Positions 36,713 through 45,570 of a stretch of 64,000 nt of DNA are shown piece by piece. Below the pieces are notes generated by a model. The model was not told where the DNA came from. It searched no databases and saw nothing but the letters and a program-made list of their open reading frames with translations. The stretch comes from Daejeonella sp. (GTDB lineage: Bacteria > Bacteroidota > Bacteroidia > Sphingobacteriales > Sphingobacteriaceae), in contig NZ_JAFEIG010000020.1 of NCBI RefSeq assembly GCF_017495225.1, positions 124,001 to 188,000 of the forward strand, read 5' to 3'. The position numbers were made by a program, and so were the translations under genes. Positions within the stretch are counted from its first letter, which is position 1. Every line of letters starts with the position of its first letter.

Positions 36713-37363
36713 ATGAAAAAATCTGTTAAAATCATTTATGTTTATGATGCTTTGTGTGGCTGGTGTTACGGATTTAGTCCCGTGCTCAAGCAATGCTATG
36801 AAATGCATAAAAATGATTTCGATTTTGAGGTTTTAAGTGGTGGAATGATGATGGGAGATCGTATTGGATCTATAAACGAAATTGCGCCCTACATTAAAAC
36901 AGCTTATCATGCAGTTGAAAATACAACTGGTGTTAAATTCGGAGAGGCATATTTAAGAGTATTAGAAGATGGATCTATGATTCTTAATTCAGAATTACCA
37001 TCAATTGCACTTTCATTATTTAAGCAATATTTCCCAGACCAATCTGTATTGTTTGCACATGAAATTCAAAATGCATTATATTTTGATGGGAGAGACCCCA
37101 ATGAATTCGAAACCTTTCGTTATATAGCTGTTAATCACGGTATTGATCCAGATGAATTTGAAGCTAAAATGAAAACAGAAAGTGCAAAAGAGGCCGCTTA
37201 CTATGATTTTGCTTTAGCTAAACAATTAAGAGTGGAATCATTTCCCACAGTTTTGATGCAAACATCAGAAACAGGATTTTATCTCATTGCAAAAGGTTAT
37301 ACTGACTTTGAAACGCTTGAATTTAGAATAAATAATGTTTTGAATGAGGTAAAAGAGTCATAA
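36713..37363 (+). CDS. DsbA-family (FrnE-like) thioredoxin-fold protein
   Basis: 216 residues from the ATG at 36713. The CGWC active site lies in YVYDALCGWCYGFSPVLKQ near residue 16. A helical insertion and C-terminal RVESFPTVLMQ (cis-Pro loop) follow. There is no signal peptide, so it is cytosolic, like the 2-hydroxychromene isomerase/FrnE group rather than periplasmic DsbA. Redox partner unknown. Lies 14 bp after bioB; converges with the FUSC gene, stops 2 bp apart. Confidence 0.85.
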   Translation: MKKSVKIIYVYDALCGWCYGFSPVLKQCYEMHKNDFDFEVLSGGMMMGDRIGSINEIAPYIKTAYHAVENTTGVKFGEAYLRVLEDGSMILNSELPSIALSLFKQYFPDQSVLFAHEIQNALYFDGRDPNEFETFRYIAVNHGIDPDEFEAKMKTESAKEAAYYDFALAKQLRVESFPTVLMQTSETGFYLIAKGYTDFETLEFRINNVLNEVKES

Positions 37364-37365
37364 AA

Positions 37366-39480
37366 TCAAGTCTGACTTAACTTAGAAATATCTAAAATCA
37401 GCTTATTAATTAGTTCTAATTGCTCTTTTAATAATTTCGACTCGTTTGCTTGAATCAAATCTTGATTAGGTTCAATTAATGAAATTTCTAGCTCTTTAAA
37501 TTCGGGAGAATCTATCTTCTTTATAACTTCACTTAAACTGAATAAAGACTTACGGATCAATTTAATATGTTCTGAATCTAACTTTATTGAATTGGCTTGA
37601 TGTAGGTTTGTAATCAATGTTGCGATGTATGACGACAGCATATGGTTCAATACCACAAATTTATAATGATCTTTAATTTTCAGTTGTTTGCTTTTAGGTT
37701 CGCTAAGCATTCTTTGAAATGCGCTACCAAGATTTGCCGAGCTCACATAAACATCTTTACGAACGAGTTTATAAGAAATAACATCATTTTTGTTGCCAGC
37801 TAACTCCTCTGCTACATGATGTAAATATTTATAATTTGCTATCAAAACCTCACGCATGTAATTTTTAAATTGATAATATTCCCAATTTGGTAAAACAACA
37901 AGACTTGAGAAAAATGCAATAAATGACCCTATTAAAGTATCAATCATACGTTCTTTAGCGATATTTATATTGTTTTCGCCCAAAAAGCTAAATAATATCA
38001 AGATATAGGGAGTCATAAATAACACACTTACCGTATAATTTAACCGCTGTGAGCTATAAGTACCAATCATGAAAATTAGTAGAAAGACAAATAAGACAGT
38101 TTGATCCTCTACATAAATCAAAATAAGAGCTCCTGCAATTCCGCCTATAAAAGTCCCGATTAAACGCTCAATATTTCTTTTTCTAGTAAGACTATAAGCA
38201 GGTTTTAATATGACCAAAAGCGTTAAAAGAATCCAATAGCTGTGGTGGCCAATTGGAAAGAGCTTTGAGACTAAAAAGCCAATCAGAAACATTAGAGAAA
38301 CCCGTACGGAATGACGGAAAATGGAAGATTTGGGACTTAAATTTTCTTTTAATTTCTGAAAATCAAAATCTTCATGTGATACAAATTTGCTATAATCAAT
38401 ATCAATTTGGCCTGAAATGTAATTTGAATTGAAATAAGAATAGATTTTGTCAAGTCTATTAATCATGTTTCTCACATTAATTAATATTTTTTTAAGTACA
38501 AGACCATTTGTCCCTGACTCTTCAACTTTATCGATACTCGCTTTAAGCTTTTCTAATTCAGGTTTAAAATCATGAAGCTTAATAGGTTTTTCATTACTGA
38601 TAATGTAATAACTTAAATTTTCTAACTCCTCAGAGAGTTTTATGATAATGCTATTAAATTGTTTTAGTGATTGCGTTTTACCAAACGTATTTCTAATAGC
38701 TTGATAATCATAATGAGTGGCCATTGTTTGCTCAAAAAGGTCAACAATATCTACAAAAACTAAAATAAGTAAGCGGCCTACATGAGTCGACTCCTTAACC
38801 ATCAATTTAGTTTTAAAGAGAAGGTCTCGCAAAGAATCCTGATGTTCGTGAACAAGAACCTGTTGGGAGATTAGATTTTTATAATTATCATCAAAATCAC
38901 TTTTAGTATTATAGAAATCAGCCTTTAATTTAACATATGCTGCAACATCGCGAATACATTCACCTAAGGCTTGCTGCGTTAATCTGTATGGTCTTATTTG
39001 AGCGATGGAAAGACTTAGAATCATATACCAAATTCCGCCAGATAGAATATATAAGGCATGACCCCAGACGCCACTCAATTTAATAGCATCTTCATCAATG
39101 GTTAATATCATAACCAGCAAGGCAGCGGTACCTATGGAAGATGCTCGATTACCATATACAGAGAACATGGAAAAGAAAAAAGAGAGTAAAATGATCTCTA
39201 TTCCTGTTAAAATGGGGTATTTATTGATTAATCCTGTTAAAATTGCGGTTAAAAAGACAAAAAGGATAGACAATAACATGCCATTCCTCTTATGGTTTAT
39301 GGGGCCAGGATTATCCGCGATACTAGCAGTAAAAGCACCTAGAGAAATAGTGATTCCTATAGATAATAGGTTAAGTTGATAGAAAATTAGAGAGGGGAGA
39401 AGCACACCTAAAGTAATCTTTAGGCCATCAGAAAAGTATTGACTAAATATAAAGGTCTTTATTTCTCTGGATTGTTTCAT
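37366..39480 (-). CDS. FUSC/YccS-family integral membrane protein
   Basis: 704 residues with two hydrophobic blocks (about 20-160 and 390-520), each of several membrane spans, separated by a roughly 230-residue cytosolic helical region, with another cytosolic region at the C-terminus. DNPGPINHKRNGML, LLTLLVILKPAYSLTRKRNIERLIGTFIGG are typical of the YccS/YhfK and aromatic-acid efflux (FUSC) superfamily. Substrate unknown; probably an inner-membrane exporter component. Monocistronic in this window, with a 151-bp gap to the first cold-shock gene. Confidence 0.87.
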   Translation of the reverse strand: MKQSREIKTFIFSQYFSDGLKITLGVLLPSLIFYQLNLLSIGITISLGAFTASIADNPGPINHKRNGMLLSILFVFLTAILTGLINKYPILTGIEIILLSFFFSMFSVYGNRASSIGTAALLVMILTIDEDAIKLSGVWGHALYILSGGIWYMILSLSIAQIRPYRLTQQALGECIRDVAAYVKLKADFYNTKSDFDDNYKNLISQQVLVHEHQDSLRDLLFKTKLMVKESTHVGRLLILVFVDIVDLFEQTMATHYDYQAIRNTFGKTQSLKQFNSIIIKLSEELENLSYYIISNEKPIKLHDFKPELEKLKASIDKVEESGTNGLVLKKILINVRNMINRLDKIYSYFNSNYISGQIDIDYSKFVSHEDFDFQKLKENLSPKSSIFRHSVRVSLMFLIGFLVSKLFPIGHHSYWILLTLLVILKPAYSLTRKRNIERLIGTFIGGIAGALILIYVEDQTVLFVFLLIFMIGTYSSQRLNYTVSVLFMTPYILILFSFLGENNINIAKERMIDTLIGSFIAFFSSLVVLPNWEYYQFKNYMREVLIANYKYLHHVAEELAGNKNDVISYKLVRKDVYVSSANLGSAFQRMLSEPKSKQLKIKDHYKFVVLNHMLSSYIATLITNLHQANSIKLDSEHIKLIRKSLFSLSEVIKKIDSPEFKELEISLIEPNQDLIQANESKLLKEQLELINKLILDISKLSQT

Positions 39481-39579
39481 TTCGGGGCTTGCAAATCACA
39501 CGATGCAAAAATAATAATATGAAGCTTAGCATTATTAAAAGAGCTTCATTTTAAATAAATAAAAATGATTTTAAACAAG

Positions 39580-39605
39580 AAAAGCATATCCTGGGATATG
39601 CTTTT
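39580..39605 (-). terminator. Intrinsic terminator of the first cold-shock gene
   Basis: AAAAGCATATCC / GGATATGCTTTT, a perfect 12-bp stem with a 2-nt centre, 27 bp downstream of the cold-shock stop and ending in T4 then CTTGTTT on the minus strand. Confidence 0.8.
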
Positions 39606-39631
39606 CTACACTAATGATATGGTAGTTTGAA

Positions 39632-39826
39632 TTAACCTACAACCTTTACATTAACGGCATTTAAGCCTTTTTTGCCATTTTCTACTTCGTATTCAACACT
39701 ATCGTTTTCACGAATACGATCGATTAGACCTGATGAGTGAACAAAAACTTCTGCATCACCATTTGAAGGAACGATAAATCCGAATCCTTTTGTTTCATTG
39801 AAAAATTTTACTGTACCTGACTGCAT
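39632..39826 (-). CDS. Cold-shock domain protein (copy 1)
   Basis: 64 residues, a single cold-shock domain. RNP1 KGFGFIVP and RNP2 VFVHSS are intact, preceded by GTVKFFNETKG. It binds single-stranded RNA/DNA and melts RNA structure. It is identical to the neighbouring copy at 53 of 64 positions; differences cluster in the 21-26 loop and near the ends. Each gene has its own terminator, so they are separate units from a tandem duplication. Confidence 0.95.
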   Translation of the reverse strand: MQSGTVKFFNETKGFGFIVPSNGDAEVFVHSSGLIDRIRENDSVEYEVENGKKGLNAVNVKVVG

Positions 39827-39862
39827 TGTGTATTAATTTAGATATATAATAATTACAAGGTA

Positions 39863-39882
39863 CTCAATTTATTGGAATTGAG
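39863..39882 (-). promoter_or_regulatory. Inverted repeat and weak -7 element upstream of cold-shock copy 1
   Basis: CTCAATT / AATTGAG with a 6-nt loop, next to TACCTTG (39862-39856, near TAnnTTTG) on the minus strand. No -33 element is visible. The repeat sits where the -7/-33 spacer would be, so it could be an operator. Confidence 0.35.
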
Positions 39883-39925
39883 CACATTTAGAAAAAAAAC
39901 TAATTAATTAGAAAAGAATTAAAAT

Positions 39926-39957
39926 AAAAAAAGCATGTCTTGCGACATGCTTTTTTT
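39926..39957 (-). terminator. Intrinsic terminator of the second cold-shock gene
   Basis: A14-position stem AAAAAAAGCATGTC / GACATGC plus T-run with a 4-nt loop, 20 bp after the cold-shock stop. It ends in seven T on the minus strand and is strong on either strand. Confidence 0.85.
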
Positions 39958-39977
39958 TGTTGATGATTTATGTTGAT

Positions 39978-40172
39978 TTAGTAAACAACTTTCACATTAA
40001 CAGCGTTAAGGCCTTTTTTGCCACGCTCTACTTCATATTCAACCTTATCGTTTTCACGAATTTGGTCAATTAAACCAGATGAATGTACGAATACATCTTC
40101 GCTACCATCTGCAGGAACGATGAATCCGAACCCTTTTGTTTCATTAAAAAATTTTACTGTACCTTCTGACAT
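39978..40172 (-). CDS. Cold-shock domain protein (copy 2)
   Basis: 64 residues. RNP1 KGFGFIVP and RNP2 VFVHSS are intact. Same fold and role as copy 1 (53 of 64 identical). Its promoter matches the Bacteroidota consensus well (see next entry), implying strong expression. The predicted 5' UTR is only about 20 nt, so it lacks the long structured leader of enterobacterial cspA. Confidence 0.95.
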   Translation of the reverse strand: MSEGTVKFFNETKGFGFIVPADGSEDVFVHSSGLIDQIRENDKVEYEVERGKKGLNAVNVKVVY

Positions 40173-40198
40173 TGTTTTGTTTTTAAATATATAATATA

Positions 40199-40229
40199 CA
40201 AATGTACTGAAATAGAATGAAATGGCAAA
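40199..40229 (-). promoter_or_regulatory. Consensus Bacteroidota promoter of cold-shock copy 2
   Basis: On the minus strand TTTG (40229-40226), a 19-bp spacer and TACATTTG (40206-40199) fit TTTG-N19-TAnnTTTG exactly. The ATG lies 27 bp downstream, so transcription starts roughly 20 nt before it. It is one of the best phylum-type promoters in the window and supports the taxonomic call. Confidence 0.75.
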
Positions 40230-40479
40230 TAATTAAAATATTCAATAGGTTTAGATGAGCATTTTGAAATATTGTTTTTCAAATTCAAAATTATAAAGAA
40301 TGATACATGTTAATTCCTTAAAGAAATTTGAAATTCATTATATCAACTATAAATATTCCTATTAATTATTATAATATTAGAAATTCGATCTTATTGGCTT
40401 ATGCATAGCAATTGATTTATCAATATTTTATTTTGTCTTATAATTAATATTATGTTAAATAGAGATTAGCTTAATAAAA
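40230..40479. other. AT-rich intergenic stretch without a gene
   Basis: About 250 bp between the cold-shock promoter and the terminator of the TPR operon, very AT-rich. I see no open frame of note, no tRNA-like fold and no repeat, only short A/T runs. Confidence 0.6.
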
Positions 40480-40511
40480 AACGGCTAAGCATTATACCCT
40501 GCTTAGCCGTT
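40480..40511 (-). terminator. Intrinsic terminator of the gyrA-TPR-TPR unit
   Basis: AACGGCTAAGCA / TGCTTAGCCGTT, a perfect 12-bp stem with an 8-nt loop, followed on the minus strand by a T-rich run. It starts 21 bp after the last TPR gene stop. Confidence 0.88.
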
Positions 40512-40531
40512 CCATTCTAAATAATACTATT

Positions 40532-41710
40532 TTATTGTAAAGCTTCAATCTTTGCTGTTATCTCATCAACTTTAGCTTGATTTCTTTTAACTAAATAATA
40601 AGTTTTTAAATTATCTAATGCTAAACGTGATTTTGGATCTAATGAAGTTGCTTTATCTAAATAAGGTAATGCTCTGTCGAATTCAACATTTGCTTGTTTA
40701 ATCATATCATCATATTCCTTTTGCTTATTCTGTGGCAGTTTATTAGCTTCATTAAATAAAATAATTCCTTTATTTAATATAACACCACCTAAATTAATAT
40801 AGGCATCTGTAAAAGCAGGATCAAGTTCCACTGCTTTGGCATAAGATTCTTCTGCCTTAACATTGTCACCTAGTGTACTATAGGCAATACCTAAATAATA
40901 AGGATAAGTCTTATTTGTAGGATTTTTTTTCGCTTGTTCAGTAATTTTTGTAATAACTTCCTTTTCCTTCCCTGACATCAAGCTAAACTCAATCTCCATA
41001 GTTGCTAATTGACTATCATTAAATTTTGCTGCTCCTTCAGAAGCAATTGATATAGCCTTAGCTGTGTCACCTTCCATTGAATATAACTTAACTAAGTCAA
41101 CATAAATAGCTTGGTTAGCAGAAAAATTTGTCTTAATTAGCTCTTCATACTTAGAAATACCTGCCTTATAATTTTTTGAATTAATAGCTGATAAACCTGT
41201 ATAATAAGTTATAGTAGTGTCTCCAGGACGATAAGTTAAAGCATTATTAAATGCATTATAAGCTCCTTCAAAATTATTTGATTGATAAGCCTTCACTCCT
41301 TGGTTTAATTCATATTGACTAAATACTGACCCAAAAAGATTATCTAAATTAGCCTTATTTGCACCAGCTTTATCTAGTTCAACTGCTTTTTTATGTGCAC
41401 TTAAAGCTTCATCAAATAATAGCTTCGAGGTTGCTGGAACAGTGTCTAATAAAGCTAATTCTCCATAAATCATGGCTTTATAAGTCCAAGAAGCTGGATC
41501 TATCGAAGTTTTTTCGTTTGCAACCGCTTTATCAATTGATGTTTTAGCTGAATTAATATTTGTTAATCCAAGCATTAATGAATTAGCTTCTTTTAAGGAA
41601 ACAAATTTCTCATAATTACTTTTAGCACTTGCTAGCTCCCCCTTTTGTGCGAATACTAATAAGGAAGACGCTGAAAATACAGCTGCTAAAATGAAAGATT
41701 TAATTTTCAT
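40532..41710 (-). CDS. Secreted tetratricopeptide-repeat protein
   Basis: 392 residues. Signal peptide MKIKSFILAAVFSASSLLVFAQ, then TPR-like helical pairs: GAYNAFNNALTYRPGDTTITYYTG, PTNKTYPYYLGIAYSTLGDNVKAEESYAKAVELDPAFTDAYINLG and ALPYLDKATSLDPKSRLAL. It is likely a periplasmic or outer-membrane-associated scaffold; partner unknown. It is rich in Lys, Ala and Asn. Third gene after gyrA, 6 bp below the other TPR gene, with a terminator directly behind it. Confidence 0.82.
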   Translation of the reverse strand: MKIKSFILAAVFSASSLLVFAQKGELASAKSNYEKFVSLKEANSLMLGLTNINSAKTSIDKAVANEKTSIDPASWTYKAMIYGELALLDTVPATSKLLFDEALSAHKKAVELDKAGANKANLDNLFGSVFSQYELNQGVKAYQSNNFEGAYNAFNNALTYRPGDTTITYYTGLSAINSKNYKAGISKYEELIKTNFSANQAIYVDLVKLYSMEGDTAKAISIASEGAAKFNDSQLATMEIEFSLMSGKEKEVITKITEQAKKNPTNKTYPYYLGIAYSTLGDNVKAEESYAKAVELDPAFTDAYINLGGVILNKGIILFNEANKLPQNKQKEYDDMIKQANVEFDRALPYLDKATSLDPKSRLALDNLKTYYLVKRNQAKVDEITAKIEALQ

Positions 41711-41716
41711 GATATT

Positions 41717-42823
41717 CTAATTTAATTTTAGTTGATTGATTCTATTGTTAATTTTTTGTAATTCGGTAGTCTCACCACTATGTTTATAAAATATGGCAAG
41801 TGAATTTAGTGATTTTAATTCATTTGGATCAATTTCATTAGCCTTAATTAGATAAGTTTTTGCAACATATCTAATATTGTTTTGTTTCTTATCTTTAAGG
41901 TATAAGTTTAAATAAAGAAGTCCCAAGGCATAATTCGCGTCAAAATTATTTGGATTAATTTCTATAATCGACTTGTAATATCCTTCAGCTTTTGAAATAT
42001 TTCCAAGCATCTCATGCGAAAATCCAGCCAAATAATTCAAATTGATGTTATTTTCATCTAATTTAATAGCTTGATCTATATGTTTTATTATTTCTCCATA
42101 CATGCCTTTGTTTTGCAGGGTATTTAAAAGCTTAAATATAATATCTCTATTGGTAGGAAAATTATCGGCTCCTGCGTTTAAAACACGAATAATATTGGTT
42201 TCATCATTTATTAACTCGTATAAATTTGCCAAGACTAAAAAATATTCTGGTCTAGGTCTAATTTGAGTCAATTTTTCGTAATAAGCTACCGATTTTTGAT
42301 AATAACCTAATTCTTGAGCTAAAAGAGCCAAATTATGGCTTACAGAAATATTTGTTTTATCAATTGAATCAAGAATGGTGAAATATTTGAAAGCTTCTTC
42401 AGGTTTACGATTTTTTAATGCCGTATTTGCTCGAAATAGATAAGTTTCTTTTAATTGTTTTTCGATATAGCTAATCCGGTCGCGATTTTCTCTCTCAACC
42501 TTTGAACCATAAACATGCTTCATGGCTAATAAAACCTCATCTACAGGATCTTTTTTGTAAGTATACTTCAGGGTTGAATCAACATGAGCAAGTGTTGAGT
42601 ATACTAAAGCTCTGATTAAATTATGCCTCGAATCTAAGGAATCTGCTTTGGTTTTATAAGCTTCATCAATCTTTGCTCTTGCAATTTCTAGCTTTTTTAT
42701 GTCTTTGCTAGAAGTATATTGAGCAAAACTATTCATTGCCTCCTTGGTAATAAGTGTCTGAGCCCCTGCAGAAGCAAGGGTCAGAAAATAACAACTTATT
42801 ATAAGTGTGAATACTTTATTCAT
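41717..42823 (-). CDS. Secreted tetratricopeptide-repeat protein
   Basis: 368 residues from the ATG at 42823 (a TTG directly precedes it). Signal peptide MNKVFTLIISCYFLTLASAGAQ. TPR units include SVSHNLALLAQELGYYQKSVAYYEKL, NNINLNYLAGFSHEMLGNISKAEGYYKSI and NNFDANYALGLLYLNLYL. Probably periplasmic. It is distinct from its neighbour but shares the same architecture. It begins 6 bp after the gyrA stop, implying cotranscription with gyrase. Confidence 0.82.
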   Translation of the reverse strand: MNKVFTLIISCYFLTLASAGAQTLITKEAMNSFAQYTSSKDIKKLEIARAKIDEAYKTKADSLDSRHNLIRALVYSTLAHVDSTLKYTYKKDPVDEVLLAMKHVYGSKVERENRDRISYIEKQLKETYLFRANTALKNRKPEEAFKYFTILDSIDKTNISVSHNLALLAQELGYYQKSVAYYEKLTQIRPRPEYFLVLANLYELINDETNIIRVLNAGADNFPTNRDIIFKLLNTLQNKGMYGEIIKHIDQAIKLDENNINLNYLAGFSHEMLGNISKAEGYYKSIIEINPNNFDANYALGLLYLNLYLKDKKQNNIRYVAKTYLIKANEIDPNELKSLNSLAIFYKHSGETTELQKINNRINQLKLN

Positions 42824-42829
42824 CAAAAA

Positions 42830-45382
42830 TTATTCTGTTTCAGGAGCCTGATCTTCTGCTTCAGTAGTCCCTTCTACAATGGTACCATCTTCAGCAATTT
42901 CATCTTCTTCCTCTTCATGCTCAACTTTAGCTATTGAAGCGATAGAATCATCACCTTTTAAAGTAATTAATCTCACACCTTGAGTAGCTCTTCCCATTAC
43001 ACGAAGGTCGCTCACCCCTATTCTAATTACGATACCTGATTTATTGATAATCATAAGATCATCATTATCAGTTACATCCTTAATAGCTACAAGCTCACCT
43101 GTTTTCTCGGTAACATTGATGGTTTTAACACCTTTACCACCTCTATTAGTAACGCGATAATCTTCAATATCTGTACGTTTACCATAACCATTTTCTGAAA
43201 CAACCAAAACAGTTACCTCTGGATTATTAATAGCAATCATTCCAACTACTTCATCCTTATCACTAGCAAGAGTTACACCGCGAACACCAGTTGCTGTACG
43301 TCCCATTGGTCTAACAGTTGACTCATTGAAACGAATAGCTCTTCCTGAGCGAAGTGCCATAACAATCTCACTCTGACCATTGGTCATACAAGCTTCTAAA
43401 AGTTGATCACCTTCATTGATATTAATGGCATTGATACCATTTGCTCTTGGACGGGAATAAGCCTCTAAAGAAGTCTTTTTAATGGTACCCTTTTTAGTAC
43501 ACATGATAATAAAGTTGTTTTCAAGATATTCTTGATCTTTTAAGTTAACAACTTTAATATATGCTTTAATATTCTCCTCCTTAGGGATATTAATTACGTT
43601 TTGGATAGCACGTCCTTTACTGGTTCTCGTTCCTTCCGGAATTTCAAATACCCTCAGCCAGAAACATTTTCCAGATTCGGTAAAGAAGAGCATGTAATTA
43701 TGATTAGTAGCAATCAGCATGTGCTCTATAAAATCTTTATCTCTTGATTGAGATCCCATAGATCCTTTACCACCTCTACCCTGCTTGCGGTATTCTGTTA
43801 ATGGAGTACGCTTGATGTAACCCTCATGTGAAATGGTAATTACTACCTCTTCATCCACAATGAAGTCTTCCATACGCATATCTTCAGCAGAATGTGTAAT
43901 AGAAGTACGACGCTCATCCCCAAAACGATCTCTTATTTCAACAAGCTCATCTGTAATGATTTTCATACGAAGTGCTTCATCTGCTAAGATTAGATTCAAG
44001 TACTCAATAGTCTTCATTAACTCCGCATATTCTTCTTTGATCTTATCACGTTCAAGTCCTGTTAAACGTCTTAAGGTCATATCCAAAATAGCTCTCGCTT
44101 GAAGATCGGATAGGTTAAAGCTTTCCATCAAGCCTGTGCGGGCATCTTCGGGACTATTAGAAGCGCGAATTAATTTAATTACTTCATCAAGATGATCAAG
44201 AGCGATTAATAATCCTTCAAGGATATGCGCTCTTTTTTCAGCTTCAGAAAGATCAAATTTAGTTCTACGGACTACTACTTCATGGCGATGATCAACAAAA
44301 TGTCTGATTAGGTCCTTTAGATTTAACATCATCGGGCGTCCATTAACCAAGGCAATGTTATTTACACTGAATGAAGTTTGTAATGCAGTGTATTTGAATA
44401 AGTTATTTAAAACAACAGAAGCATTAGCATCACGTTTAATTTCATAAACGATACGCATACCATCTCTGTCAGACTCATCTCTAATCTCACTAATGCCTTC
44501 TATTTTTTTATCGTTTACAAGACCGGCAGTCTGCTCGATCATGTTCGCTTTATTTACTTGATAAGGAATTTCATTCACGATAATTCGTTCACGATCACCT
44601 TTATAGACCTCAATTTCGGCCTTTGCACGCATTACAATTCTACCACGTCCAGTTTCAAAAGCTTCTTGGACACCAGTATAACCGTAAATTATACCTCCTG
44701 TAGGAAAATCAGGAGCTTTTACATGCTGCATTAAATCTGCAACTGTAACATCATTATTTTCAATATAAGAAATAGTAGCATTTACAACCTCAGTTAAATT
44801 ATGAGGAGGCATATTAGTAGCCATACCTACTGCAATACCAGATGCTCCGTTTACTAAGAGATTTGGAATACGAGATGGTAAAACAGTTGGTTCTTCAAGG
44901 GTATCATCAAAGTTTAACTGAAAATCAACAGTTTCCTTATTGATATCAGCTAGCATTTCTTCGGCAATTTTCTTTAAACGTGCCTCAGTATAACGCATTG
45001 CTGCTGGTGAATCACCGTCGATTGAACCAAAGTTTCCTTGTCCGTCAACCATAGGATAACGTAAACTCCAATCCTGAGCCATACGAACCATGGCAAAATA
45101 TACTGAAGAATCACCGTGTGGATGGTACTTACCCAGTACATCTCCGACAATACGGGCGGATTTCTTGTGTGGCTTGGTACTTGTTACTCCTAGGTCTAAC
45201 ATACCATAAAGCACTCTTCTGTGAACAGGCTTAAGTCCGTCACGCACATCAGGAAGAGCACGTGAAACAATTACCGACATTGAATAATCAATGTAGGCAG
45301 ACTTCATTTCCTCTTCAATATTTATTGGAATGATTCGATCGTTCTGTGGCACTAAATTATCGTTTTCTGTATCTTCAGCCAT
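42830..45382 (-). CDS. gyrA: DNA gyrase subunit A
   Basis: 850 residues. Breakage-reunion domain with the catalytic Tyr in [10 protein letters not shown] (about residue 130), and a C-terminal beta-pinwheel containing the GyrA box QGRGGKG, which separates it from ParC. The tail is acidic ([11 protein letters not shown]...). In the quinolone pocket the segment [14 protein letters not shown] keeps Ser92 (E. coli Ser83) but has Phe96 where E. coli has Asp87. It introduces negative supercoils with GyrB, which is not in the window. Two TPR genes follow within the same transcript. The 188-bp upstream gap has no gene. Confidence 0.97.
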   Translation of the reverse strand: MAEDTENDNLVPQNDRIIPINIEEEMKSAYIDYSMSVIVSRALPDVRDGLKPVHRRVLYGMLDLGVTSTKPHKKSARIVGDVLGKYHPHGDSSVYFAMVRMAQDWSLRYPMVDGQGNFGSIDGDSPAAMRYTEARLKKIAEEMLADINKETVDFQLNFDDTLEEPTVLPSRIPNLLVNGASGIAVGMATNMPPHNLTEVVNATISYIENNDVTVADLMQHVKAPDFPTGGIIYGYTGVQEAFETGRGRIVMRAKAEIEVYKGDRERIIVNEIPYQVNKANMIEQTAGLVNDKKIEGISEIRDESDRDGMRIVYEIKRDANASVVLNNLFKYTALQTSFSVNNIALVNGRPMMLNLKDLIRHFVDHRHEVVVRRTKFDLSEAEKRAHILEGLLIALDHLDEVIKLIRASNSPEDARTGLMESFNLSDLQARAILDMTLRRLTGLERDKIKEEYAELMKTIEYLNLILADEALRMKIITDELVEIRDRFGDERRTSITHSAEDMRMEDFIVDEEVVITISHEGYIKRTPLTEYRKQGRGGKGSMGSQSRDKDFIEHMLIATNHNYMLFFTESGKCFWLRVFEIPEGTRTSKGRAIQNVINIPKEENIKAYIKVVNLKDQEYLENNFIIMCTKKGTIKKTSLEAYSRPRANGINAININEGDQLLEACMTNGQSEIVMALRSGRAIRFNESTVRPMGRTATGVRGVTLASDKDEVVGMIAINNPEVTVLVVSENGYGKRTDIEDYRVTNRGGKGVKTINVTEKTGELVAIKDVTDNDDLMIINKSGIVIRIGVSDLRVMGRATQGVRLITLKGDDSIASIAKVEHEEEEDEIAEDGTIVEGTTEAEDQAPETE

Positions 45383-45570
45383 GTTTTAATCTTTCTGATT
45401 TGTAAATTAAATTTTTGAACATTCAAAATTCGCGCAAAAATCAAAAAATTGGTATAGAGTGCGAAGTTAATAAATTTCACGGTTTAAAAGGCTTCTTTGT
45501 TAAAATTTATCAGTAGAAAATTAGGAGATTTTGCACAAAAGAAATAGAATATTTGTTGAGGCATTAAAAT

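Noticed and set aside
43833-44102. Plus-strand frame opposite gyrA
   Set aside because: Low-complexity Ser/Ile-rich translation opposite a highly conserved gene; antisense shadow.
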